64,000 nucleotides of DNA, taken from contig NC_073358.2 of NCBI RefSeq assembly GCF_027580225.2, forward strand, positions 45,656,001 through 45,720,000. The letters are read 5' to 3'. A program made the position numbers and the translations under genes. Source of the stretch: Misgurnus anguillicaudatus. Taxonomy: Eukaryota > Chordata > Actinopteri > Cypriniformes > Cobitidae. Positions 33,780 through 44,548 of the stretch are shown here, piece by piece. Positions within the stretch are counted from its first letter, which is position 1. The number at the start of each line of letters is the position of its first letter. A model generated the notes under the pieces. The model saw only the letters and a program-made list of their open reading frames with translations, searched no databases and had not been told where the DNA came from.

Positions 33780-34370
33780 GCAGCCTAAGCTGCTCCTCTT
33801 TAGCTCATTCAGCATTACTGATTCTCAATCATTGACTTCTCATCACCTGAGAAATGCCACGACACGCCGCCTCAATCCTTTCACTATAATGCATCCCTAC
33901 AAACACTCCTCAACATCGAGGGAAACCGAACAAAACGCAGGGATTTTCTCAGGATTTTCTTCTATTTTCACTAGTCAAAAGAATCGTGATTTGTACGAGC
34001 ATGTTATTTGTTTTTGTGTCTCCTCCTCTACTCTCGGTCACACAAAACTCTTTTTACACCCTCAGCCAGATTGAAATATGGAGCGAATCTTGGGCGAGCG
34101 GAGAAAAGAAAAACAGACAACGGGCTGAAGCCTCTTGCTGCAGCGTGTTGTAATAACCTCCCATGTGGATAAAGCGAGAGGAGTAAAAACACATTAATGA
34201 GTCGAGGGTAAAAAGAGAAAACCGTGTTTGGGTCTAATTTCTCTTTCCATTCATCTTCTCTGGTTCGGTGTGGGACGTGGAACGATGGGATATTTGGCAC
34301 AGCTCGCGTGTGATGATATTTATTGAAGTGTGTTTATGCTCTGGACCTTCTCAAAGTGTCATTATGATTT
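33780..34370. promoter_or_regulatory. Repeat-free island, candidate regulatory DNA
   Basis: Balanced composition, no transposon ends, no splice-flanked coding match and many short GC-containing words distinguish it from the surrounding repeats. The interpretation as regulatory is inference only. Confidence 0.22.
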
Positions 34371-35204
34371 TAGAGTTTCATTTATGAGGTCTTATTTAGT
34401 GTCCTGCATCTTTCAGTGTTGTCTTGTCTTTTTGTGATTAAAACTGCTTCTAAAACTGTTTGTGTAGTTTGTTGATGTCTTATGGGTTTTGTGGAGTCAC
34501 AGTTGTCTGAGAGTAGTTTGTTTGTCTTTGCAATTTTCCTAAAAGCTGGAGCTCCCCTTTGTGGTCCAGCAGTGATCTGCAGTGTGGTGGGATGGACGTA
34601 GTCAAATCCTGAAGGAATGAGGGAACCCTGATCTAGGTCAGACAACAGCGAATCAGCAAACAGCAAAGGATATGATTCTTTAAAATCACTGCTTTTGTCA
34701 AAATACATTTTTTAAATTTTATTTAAAATAATTAGATATAATCAAATAACTTTCTCATGTTTCTGTTCATGCATTGTTGCACATAAATGTTTAAATTTTA
34801 TGAGACTGTAGATCTAACACACGTACTGCATACTGTCATCATTGAGATTTAAAGCACACACACACTCACTTTCAGTTGTTTGGCCGTGGCACTTTGGGTT
34901 AAGTTTGTGTTTATGGTGCGTTGTGGTGCGGTGAGCATCAGAGGTGGGACGCTTCTCTAATGTTGTATCAGGTGACTCTGTATTAGGCGTGTTTGTACGC
35001 ACGCATGCACACGTTTGTGAGGCGCAGGCCTGAGATGCCTCACTCTCTATCGTGATGGACCACTTCACCTTTCACACACCTGACTATGCGACCTGGGTGG
35101 CAGGACATCAGTGGAGGCTCATGTGTGCAAACACACACTTAAAGTGCACAATTATCTCTCTCTCTTTCTCTCTCTCTTTCTGTCTCTCTCTCTCACACAC
35201 TCAT

Positions 35205-35335
35205 AGAGGATTGTGCTAGGAATGTAAAGGTCATGGGGTCCCATCTCAGGGAACAAACATATTGATAAAAAGGCATAGCTTCAATGCACTGCAAGTCGCT
35301 TTGGATTAAAGCGTCCACAAAATGTATGAATGTAA
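35205..35335 (+). mobile_element. tRNA-derived SINE copy
   Basis: It contains AAAGGTCATGGGGTCCCATC, GGGAACAAACATATTGATAA and the tail GCAAGTCGCTTTGGATTAAA, colinear with the copy at 28669. The head is eroded. Confidence 0.75.
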
Positions 35336-35378
35336 ATAATGTTTGTATGTATACACATTTGTGTTCAAAAATAGCGGA

Positions 35379-37382
35379 GAGCGGGGCACAACCTAACGCT
35401 TTTTGGTTCTGGCTCAATCATTAAACATTTTTTGAGTTTGATTTAATTATATATTTACACACGCAACACACACATCTCTGCTACAAATGTAGATTTGAAG
35501 TTTGTTTCTATTACTTACCATTCTTAGACAATTACACCAAACGTGACAGAAGTGCAAAGTGGGGTTAATTGTAACAGGCATGGGGTTAGTTGTAACACTT
35601 GCTAAAAATTAAGTTTGCAGGTAAATATTTCAATACAATTTGGGTGATTCTCACGAAAACCATTGAAACACCACGGCACTAATGATTTTAGCTTTAAAAT
35701 GGGTAATATAGTAACATTAAAAAGCATCAGAATTAACACAATACTGTGTTCTACCTTGCACAATGTGTGATTTTAACATAAGAATTTATAATTGGAAATT
35801 TTATCTCATTTTCTGCTGAAATTCTCATTACCGCAATGTGTCCGGCTGTGTTTGAACATGCGTTATGTTGTTATTTAATCAAATTAACACAAAAATATTA
35901 AGAAAAAAAAATAAATGGATGTTTTGCTAGACTACTTTAGATGACAGAAAAAATATTGACTGAATATTCATGTATAATAATAATGAAAAAAAATTAGGAA
36001 AATGATGTGTCCATGCTTGATGTTCTCATCCTCCGCAACACTTTTTGAGAACAGTTTAAGCACACATACAGAATTTTAATAAAGTTTGATTTTGAGTGAC
36101 CAAGCACATGGACCAGTTACTTCAAGATGGCTACCAGGTAAGATCATTTTTTTTACAGTTAATTTGAAATATTGTCTTGTCAGAATGCTTACACAACATT
36201 TTGATTATCATTACCGCAACAGATGCTTATTAAATGTTAATTTAATTAATAGAAGCATAATACTTTGATTTTAAATGCATGTGGAGAATCTCCAAATTAT
36301 GTTCTTTCAGGTTTGTCATGTCATTTTGAAAATATGTCAGTGTTGATGTTTTCTGACTGTTGCGGTAATGAGATTTTTTAGGACTAATTTTTTAAATTAT
36401 GTTACAAAAAGTGTTAAATGATAAGTAAAAGTTTTTAAATTAATGTTCCCATTTACTCCAGACTTTGTTTTTCAATGTCTGGTGGCAAAAAAAGTAAATT
36501 TAAGCAATTTTTACATTTTCATGCTTGACATTTTTAAAACCAAGTTTTCGTGAGAATCACCCATTTACTTGAAGTGGATATTGTTTATATACTATCTGTC
36601 TATAATAGACAGGTATCTACACTATTCATCCCTCATCTAGCCATAGTTCAATAATAAATGGATACAAATGTCTAAATATTTGAGAAAAAGCAATTATGAC
36701 AAAAAAACATTTTTATATGTGATCCAGTCTGTAAAAAACATACTAAAGTCTCAAAATCAAATTCTGAGATAATGAGCATTAAATTAATTTCATTATGATT
36801 TTATTCTTTGACATGACCTTATTCACTCAATATTAAAGATATGAACAAAAATACAATTTGACACACAGTTTTTGATAAGACAGGCACATTTATTTTGTTG
36901 GCAGCCAGCAATCATTTGTGTGTAGTCTATTTAAAACAAGGGCAAGAATTACGCTAACGTTAGCGGTTTTCATATCGTAAGTGCTGAGGGGTTAGTTGTA
37001 ACACAGCGTTACAATTAACCCCACTGGGTCAAAATATTTTCAAGCCCACAAAAAAGTTGCTACAGGGCTGCAGACATATTTCAAAACGATGCTATGTTTT
37101 AGTCAACAAGACACTGATTAATATGACATAGCATTGGATTTGGTATCTTACACACACAACTCAGAAACTGGAAAAAAAACATATGATGAAAAAATTTACT
37201 TGCATGCCACTGTTTCATCAATAACTCTATGGAAATACATTATACATTTCCAATACTTTGCGTCTTTTTGTGTCTTTTGGCAGCTTGAAAACAATATGGA
37301 AAAAACAAATAGCTCAATCCTGTGCAACAATGTAAACGGTCCATGTTGCAACTAACCCCGCGTTAGTTTTTGCCCCGCGCAC
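35379..37382. mobile_element. 2-kb element with GCGGGGCA ends and GTTAGTTGTAAC repeats
   Basis: The left end GCGGGGCACAACCTAACGC and right end, read inverted, GCGCGGGGCAAAAACTAACG form terminal inverted repeats. Inside, GGGGTTAATTGTAAC, GGGGTTAGTTGTAAC and GTTACAATTAACCCC recur at 35571, 35584, 36990 and 37010. A second element (35642-36562) is inserted in it. There is no transposase frame. Confidence 0.7.
35642..36562. mobile_element. Nested element with TGAGAATCACCC ends
   Basis: The inverted ends are GGGTGATTCTCACGAAAAC and GTTTTCGTGAGAATCACCC. Internal CATTACCGCAA words appear in both orientations, plus CTCATCCTCCGCAAC and AAGATGGCTACCAGGTAAG. A diverged relative lies at 48250-48887. Confidence 0.8.
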
Positions 37383-37784
37383 CCCTATATATTGGGTCAG
37401 TACTGCAGTGTTGTAAGCATATTTCAAAGGTAATTTACATCAGAGCGAGAATCAATAAATAAAAGCATGCACGCATGCATTCCAGCATGGTTGCTCATTG
37501 CTACAGTGCTTTGAAGGATCTTCGTCAGTGTTTACTGATGCAAATGAGGCTGTGGAGCCTGCAGGGTTTCAGCGAGTGTCAATAGACTGCTGTGAGAGTC
37601 AGCGGCCTTAACCCCTTGCCATCTTTCCCTGCGATCTCAGTCGCCCAGTTTCCTGCTGAAACATACAACCTGATCTCACAAGAATTCATACGTATTTTAC
37701 AAATTGGCTAATTAGTACGAAGTGAAACAGGCGATTTTCATAAAAAACAATAATGATACTGGGCAGTACTCTTTATAAAGGGTA

Positions 37785-37972
37785 CACTGTTAAAAAATGC
37801 AGCATGCTTGCTTTTGCAAGTCAATTCAATCTACTATTTTAAGTTTTGGCTTGTGAAAAGTTGACATAACTTATAAAATCAAGTTGAAATTGATTAGCTT
37901 AATTTTTTAAGTTAAAGTTACCATAAAAATACATATTGATTTGACAAATATGCTGTGTATTTTTTTACAGTG
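37785..37972. mobile_element. TA-flanked MITE (CACTG...CAGTG)
   Basis: It starts CACTGTTAAAAAATGC and ends TTTTTTACAGTG. TA lies on both sides (37783-37784 and 37973-37974), consistent with a TA target duplication of Tc1/mariner type. Removing it restores GGGTACCATTAGG. Confidence 0.75.
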
Positions 37973-38141
37973 TACCATTAGGTACAGATATGTATACATT
38001 TGGTACCAGTATACCTTTGAAATACTAAAATGAACTCTTATCGAAGTTCATTTTGAATTAATACGCTCTCTTTGATACCAATATGTACCTCTGAGCCACT
38101 AATATGAACTCTATGGGGTGGTTTCCCAGACGGGGATAACC

Positions 38142-38945
38142 TTAAAGGGATAGTTCACCCAAAAATGAAAATAATGTCATTGGTGACTCACCCTCATGTC
38201 GTTCCAAACTCGTGTGACCTCCGTTCACCTTCGGAACACAGTTTGGGATGTTTTGTATTTGGTCCGAGAGCTTTCTGACCCTCCATGGAAAATCTATGTA
38301 CGGTGTGCTGTCCATGTCCAGAAAGGTAATAAAAACATCATCAAAGTAGTCCATGCGACATCAGTGGGTCAGCCAGAATCTGTTGAAGCATCAAAAATAC
38401 ATTTCGGTCCAAAAACAACAAAAATTACGACTTTATTCAGCATTGCCTTCTCTTCCGTGTCTGTTGCGAAGCGCATGCGCGAGACTAAAGTCATGTGACA
38501 CGGATGACGTGTTATCCTCAGACATGTTTGCAAAGTTTTTTTTCCAAACTTATACCGTGCATCTCCCTCAGACTGTAAACGAAGCCCGGGTGCACAAAAT
38601 AAACTGGGGCGGACCAGATAACACGTCATCCGCGTCACTGCAGTCACGTGACTTTAGTATCACGCATGCGCTTCACAACAGACGCAGAAGAGAAGACAAT
38701 GCTGAATAAAGTGGTAATTTTTGTTATTTTTGGACCAAATGTATTTTCAATGCTTCAACACATTTTAACTGACTCACTGATGTCACATGGACTACTCTTA
38801 TAATGTTTTTATTACCTTTCTTGACATGGACAGTATACCGTACGTAGATTTTCAATGAAGGGTCAACAAGCTCTCGGACTAAATCTAAAACATCTTAAAC
38901 TGTGTTCCGAAGATGAACAGAGGTCTTACGAAACTATTCCTTTAA
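38142..38945. mobile_element. TTAA-flanked fold-back element
   Basis: TTAA flanks both ends (38142-38145, 38942-38945). The left end reads AAAGGGATAGTTCACCC, and the right end is a diverged inverse. The interior is a long palindrome whose arms share ACACGTCATCCG, CATGCGC and GACTTTAGT. A TTAA target is typical of piggyBac and Kolobok superfamilies; the class cannot be settled without a transposase. A related element is at 54892-55210. Confidence 0.85.
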
Positions 38946-39062
38946 GCCAGGACTAGACCGTAGTTTAATTAGGAAACATAACTATTTTAACAAACATTCC
39001 TTACTAAAACATTACTAGCTTGCATTTTAAGGCAAAACAAAGGGCACTGATGTATTTTAAGA

Positions 39063-40040
39063 CAGTGGTTCTTAACGTTATTCATGAAGGCCCACTGCTC
39101 TGCACATTTTGTATTGCTGAGTCCCAATTCGCATACTATCCGTCCTAAATAGTATTCGAAACTAGAATTAGTACGTACCAAATCGTAGTATGTTGAAATG
39201 AGTATCCCAAAGATACCCGGATGGTCTACTATTTTCCTAGATCAATGCACACTCTAACGGCTAATTAAGGAGATTAACCACACTGACCCTCTTGCGTATT
39301 TGTAGTAATACTGTGGCTGTACAAATGTTAACTTTATTTGTCCAACTAAAGAAACATGGTTACTACACTTTTACTATAGTAAAAGAATGGTTAATTTTCA
39401 TCTGGGTATTTTTGAGTTATATACATAAGTATAAAATTAAGTGTAAAATACGTTAAACAATAGTTATACTATAAACTTTAAATATTTTGACTTTAAAATA
39501 AGTAGCTTTCGTTACACACATTGACATGAACGTCAGAACCACATGCCTCCCAAACGACCTGCGTTTGGGTCTAATGACGCTCTGCTTCACTCCTCAACTT
39601 GGTAGAACACATTGTAAAATGTATTGTGAAAAAAAGGATGAGAAAAAAAGATGGGAATAGTAAATAAAATTATATAGGACATATGTTATAAGAATGAATG
39701 AAATATTGGTGACAGTCGCGGTGTGCGTAACTAGGCAACCACGTTTTCGTTCCCGTTGCATGACGTCACCGAAGTATGTCCCAGAACGTGCATACTCTTT
39801 TGCTACACACTCAAAAGTATGTACGTTTTCCTCACAAAAACAGTACATACTTTTAGGTCGTAGTATAAGTAGGCGAAATGGGACTCAGCATATGTCTCTC
39901 TTATTTAACACACCTGATTTAAATCATCAGCTCATTAGAAGAGATCTCCATGAACTGAACTGAACTGAGTCTGTCAGATAAAAGAGACAAACAAAATGTG
40001 CACAGCGTTGGGCCTCCAGGAACGGAGTTGAGAACCACTG
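39063..40040. mobile_element. CAGTGGTTCTTAAC element (hAT-like ends), interrupted
   Basis: It starts CAGTGGTTCTTAAC and ends GTTGAGAACCACTG. GCACATTTTGTA (left part) and CAAAATGTGC (right part) also mirror each other. It is interrupted by the element at 39115-39891. Confidence 0.8.
39115..39891. mobile_element. Innermost element, TGCTGAGTCCCA inverted ends
   Basis: The ends are TGCTGAGTCCCAATTCGCAT and GGCGAAATGGGACTCAGCA, with TAT on both sides as a probable target duplication. The interior includes AGTATGTACG words in both orientations and no coding capacity. Confidence 0.8.
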
Positions 40041-41394
40041 CTTTGTCAGTGCAAGTTGTTTTTAGTTTGGACAGCTCTTACATTTATTTTAGTCTGGGAC
40101 TAGTCTTATCCCTGTCCAGAAAACCGCTCCTTTAGGTGCAAAGCTGGACATTTTGAAAGGGTACTGCCCCAGTGTCAGTGTGTGTGGTTTTATTTATTTG
40201 TTGCACGAGGATTTATTTTTGTATAGTTGAAATCTCCATATTGTGCGAACCACCTTGTGAAAACTGACTTGGGCATGTGCGTGTGAAATTCTTTCCAGTC
40301 TATTTTAGCTGGACTGAGAGTGTTGGTAGGTAATCACTGTTTGTGGTCATGCCACGTTGGCCAAGTTCCTGATCTGTATGTCCTCATCTGACCCTTGAGT
40401 CCTGAATTGTAGTGATCTGCAGAAGCACTTGTTGGGTTGATGCTCTTAGCATCACCTTGTCTAAAATTTCTACACTAGGGTTTGGTGGAAAATGCTTTTT
40501 AATGGTGCATATAAAAACATTTCCCAGACATTTGAAGTTTTTTAAACAAATGATTCTGCCGTGAAGCATAAAAACATCAAGACGCACATATGCAGCATTT
40601 TTATACCGTATAGTATGAGTAAACATACTACATGTCATAGGTTAATTCTCATGTATAGGCAAATAATGTTTATGGCTTGTAAAAGCCCCAATTTTAGGCC
40701 CTATAAATAAACCCCCGGTGATGAATTGGTCTGTGATGGCTTTAGAAGCCGTGCTGAATCAGGGCTGGATTTTCTGTAGCGGTTTCGGTTGTTTATCCTG
40801 GCTCGGCACAGCAAACTCATTATTGCTGATGCAGATGAGCTCCTACGGCTTAAACCAGCAGCGGGTGTTTGCTTTCAGTGGCCACGGCGTGTGTTGGTTT
40901 CTCGGCGAAGAGAGGAAGCCGGATCGCAGAGGCTGAGTGCATGCTGAGAATGCGGACCCCCAGCGGCAGGGGTCAGGCCCGCGGAGGAGGACCCCTGCCC
41001 GGAGGTTAGGATGTTTCTGCAGGGGAGAGTTTCAGAGGTACAAGCTTGTAATTAAGACGCTAAAAGAGTCTGTCACTAACTGTTTAGGTTGTACGAACCT
41101 ACGGACAGATGATGAGGCATAGGAAAGGAGGTCTCTTACATATCTAGCTAATAGATTTTCCTGGACGCCGTCAAAAAGAAACGCAAGAGCAACTTGAGAC
41201 TTTTCCTCCAGATTATTTTGCTCTGAAAAATAACTCTCACGTGTATCTCTTCTAAAGTTGCCAAAAGGTTGTGCTCATATTTTCCAGTATATACTGTACT
41301 AAAATAGGGGATTTCAATATAAAAACTCTCTCATCAAACTCATCCGCAACAAATTTATCAGTTTTACAGCTCAATAATCTTACTGTATTCTTGA

Positions 41395-41468
41395 AGTAGA
41401 CAATGGGGCGATGGGGAAATGCAAAGGTCATGGGTTCAGTCCCTAGGGAACACATATACTGATAAATG
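41395..41468 (+). mobile_element. tRNA-derived SINE fragment
   Basis: AAAGGTCATGGGTTCAGTCCC followed by GGGAACACATATACTGATAA matches the body of the SINE family. The tail is lost. Confidence 0.65.
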
Positions 41469-41495
41469 TGACCCTGTCTGTGAAATCCAGGATAA

Positions 41496-41717
41496 AGGCC
41501 TGGTTTCACAGACAAGGCTTAGCTAAAGCCAGGATTAAATTAAGATGTTTAAGCATCTTCAGTAAACATGCCTTAGAAAAAGATGTTACCGGTGAAACAA
41601 ATCATTGGCACAGACTTATTTTAAGATCTGTCAGTGCAAATTATTTTCAGTTGAGACAGATCAAACGTGTGTTAGTGTCGGGCTATAGGCTTAAGCTTAA
41701 GTTTGTAAAACCAGGGG
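41496..41717. mobile_element. TGGTTTCACAGACAAGGCTT element
   Basis: The inverted ends are GGCCTGGTTTCACAGACAAG and CTTAAGTTTGTAAAACCAGG. It is a short uninterrupted relative of 38115-40130. Confidence 0.7.
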
Positions 41718-41724
41718 AAGTCTC

Positions 41725-42120
41725 CAGTGTCGGCCATTGACAGCGGCGCTCGATGCGAAGTTCGTCGCAACATGTATGTAGCCCGTCATGTGTGTGGTTC
41801 GTAATTTCAAAATATGTGTTCTGCGCATGGAGTGATCCTATGTGCATCACATGTCTTGTCAAAATAAGTGCCTGCTGCAAAAGCGTCTGAAGGGTTTATG
41901 ATAAAAGAGACACTCGCGTTTGCCAGATACTCGCAAAATCTCATGCATAATCAGAGTTTAGTGTTAAGGGAGTGTCTTGCGTGTATTTTGTGAACGTGAG
42001 CGTATTTTTTGTCATAAACAGTTTTGATGTGTGTGCAGCAGGCACTTATTTTGACAAAACACTTGATGCACATGGTTCACTTGACGCAACAAACACATTT
42101 TTTGAAAACACGAGCAACAC
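41725..42120. repeat. CATGTATGTAGCCCGTCATG repeat, copy 1
   Basis: AACATGTATGTAGCCCGTCA, TTCAAAATATGTGTTC and CTTGTCAAAATAAGTGCC recur in the same order at 51540-51660. AGTGCCTGCTG also recurs inverted downstream at 42037. It is a dispersed repeat of unknown class. Confidence 0.65.
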
Positions 42121-42734
42121 CCAATATTTTGAATTTGCGCAATAAATTGATTTGCAGCCGTGTGTTATTAGTTTTGAGCGGTAGTTATCTAAAAAGAAAG
42201 AACATTATAATGCTGAAGCTGGCCAATCAGAATCAAGCATTTTAAAGTGCCATGTAATAATAAAGATTTTATTTTTACAGAATGTTCTTTATATTATGTT
42301 GGATGATTTTATGTAGAAAACTCATTAAATTGACTCTTTTTCTGAGCGATAAAGATGTCCTTTGGGAATATACTGGCAGAGCTGTCTACTCCATGCTTTT
42401 AATCAGAAAAGATGCAAGTTATATTTAAAAAGATTTGTAATTAAAGACTAATAGCTTATCTCTTTCATTCCAAAGTTTGTGTTGTGTATTACCAGGAGCG
42501 GTTTTGCAGCCAACAGCACTGACGGGTAAAACAAACAATGATGTGGCTTGTTAATGCATCACCACTTTCAAAATGCATGGAATCCATCTGGCATTTTTTC
42601 AATGCATGTCATAATGCATGTCTCTTTTTTACTTTATCCATTACACTCTGTTCATTTTATTTCATTATTGCATTTTGTATTATTTACATTTTTAGTTTGT
42701 GAATATGAGTGATTATTGTTAATTTTATTTTGTT

Positions 42735-42980
42735 GGTGACACTTTACAATAAGGTTGTATTAGTAAACATTAATAAATGTATTAACATGTACATGTTCTT
42801 AAATTCTTAATGTTAGTTAATGTCAATACAAGTATTCATGTTAGTTTAACAGTTACATTTGTTTGATTTTAAAAATGTATTGGTACTATAAATGCTGAAA
42901 GTATGGTTGAAGTATGGTTCATTGTTAGGTAATATTAGCTAATGCATTAACAAATTCAACCTGATTGTAGAGCGTTACCA
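42735..42980. mobile_element. GGTGACACTTTACAATAAGG element
   Basis: This common fish non-autonomous element begins GGTGACACTTTACAATAAGG and ends, inverted, at AACCTGATTGTAGAGCGTTA, with TTAGTTAATG/CATTAAC words between. A fragment of the same family lies at 52620-52800 (ATTGTAAAGTGTCACC). Confidence 0.75.
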
Positions 42981-43565
42981 TTGTGCTTAGCATGTATGCG
43001 GCAGATGCTTTAGCAATATATGATATAAAAACCCAGCTAAAGTGATTTTTTTGTAATTTACTGCCCAGCAAGGAAAAACTGAGACATTAAAATGACGGCT
43101 AACTATAGATCCAATATAGTCCGGCTATGAATAACCCAATTCTACCCTTAATAACCTTGAATTTGGTTACATGCCATTTTTGCCAAAATAACTTGAAGAT
43201 GTATAATAATTTAACATGTAAGCAAAGTCAACAGGTGTTCAAGGTGTTTGCTTTCATTTTTTCTAAACATGTACGTATTGTCTTTTCTTGTGCTATGGTA
43301 GACGTCTATTAGACTTTCACTGACTGCCCAAATTTAGCCTTGTTGTAGCCAAAATTGCTTGCTGGGTGTTTTCTTCATAAAATCATCCTAGATAATGTAA
43401 AGAACATTCTTTAATCTTTAATTCTTTAATATCTTTAGTACTGACTGGGTAAGGTCATGTCAAAAATTGAAATCAAACTTTGATGTTCCTAATCTCATGA
43501 TTACATTGCGATCCTAGACCGGATTTCACAGACATGGTCACATATGTACATTTATGGTTATGACA

Positions 43566-43570
<5 letters not shown>

Positions 43571-43632
<62 letters not shown>
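43571..43632 (+). repeat. (GA)n microsatellite
   Basis: An uninterrupted GA run of about 31 units. A (CT)n-rich tract at 43730-43800 complements it 100 bp away, so the two could pair. Confidence 0.95.
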
Positions 43633-43634
<2 letters not shown>

Positions 43635-44548
43635 CAGAAGTTTTCCTCTAGGTGTCTGTTTTTAGATGGAGTTCTCAGATCTCCTCAGGGTCTCATCACT
43701 CCTCTAGCAGTCAGTATAGTCCGTGGGTGGTCTCTCTCTCTTCCTCTCTCTCTCTCTCTCTTTTTCTCTGCCCCTCTCTCTTTTTCTGTCTCTCTCTAGG
43801 TTTTTAATGTAACAAGCATTCAGCAGATGCAGGTCTCTCAGATGCCTACAACTATTAAAGTGCCAGCCAAACCAAGACAGACACACAAACACAGTGTGCA
43901 ATGAACTGTAATGATGAAACTCTGTGATTATCATCGACTGACACCTGTGCAGTTTCAGACTAAATTCCTCAAGTCAGGTGGTTTGTATCCAGCCCTCCTC
44001 CTCATTACCCCGCAGCAGTAGGCTACTATTCTGTATTGTGTGATATATTTCCTTAGAGGTGTGTGTGTGTGTTTGTGAGAGAGAGAGAGAACGAGAGAGA
44101 ACATATCGTTCAAGGTGTCTGAACATTCAAGATGTGTAATAAATTTGATGTACTATGTACTGTATATTTTATTATTGACAGGTGGACTGAAAAAAGTTTT
44201 ACACAATTTTAGCAAATCGTAGCTATTTACGAGGCGGCTATATATTACCAGGACAAAAAATGTCTCTGAACTCAATTGGATAGACCTACAACCAATCAGA
44301 GCAACCGAATGTGTGACGTATATTGAAATGGCATCTGTGCTTTTGCAGCCTGACCTGAACTGTTAGTTATTTCGCTACAATGAGACTTACATTATGATTG
44401 TATTAAGTCTGAGTTAGCGAATGTACATAGACACCTACACTGTAAAAAATTATGTGTACATTTTTTACACATTGTGTGTGTCATGCCATTTAATGCATTT
44501 TTTTATGTTAAAATAAATGAAAGGGACAACACAAGTTGTGCTAAAAAC

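Larger units (their letters stand above)
38115..40130. mobile_element. GTTTCCCAGACGGGG element, interrupted twice
   Basis: The left end GGTTTCCCAGACGGGGATAA pairs with the right end TTATCCCTGTCCAGAAAACC. It is split by a TTAA element at 38142-38945 and a CAGTGGTTCT element at 39063-40040. A smaller uninterrupted relative with TGGTTTCACAGACAAGGCTT is at 41496-41717. Confidence 0.75.
37757..40180. mobile_element. Six-element nested transposon stack, outermost element
   Basis: The base element has ends ACTGGGCAGTACTCTTT and AAAGGGTACTGCCCCAGTG. Its body is split into ...GGTA / TACCATTAGGTACAG..., ...ATATGAACTCTA / TTTAGGTGCAAAG.... Relatives that read straight through the last junction are seen near 46300-46850, and a partial one near 58290-58420. 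Inside it sit a TA-flanked MITE (37785-37972) and a GTTTCCCAGAC element (38115-40130) that itself hosts further insertions. Confidence 0.8.

Noticed and set aside
43554..43799. Arg-Glu repeat protein
   Set aside because: It is a translation of the (GA)n microsatellite.
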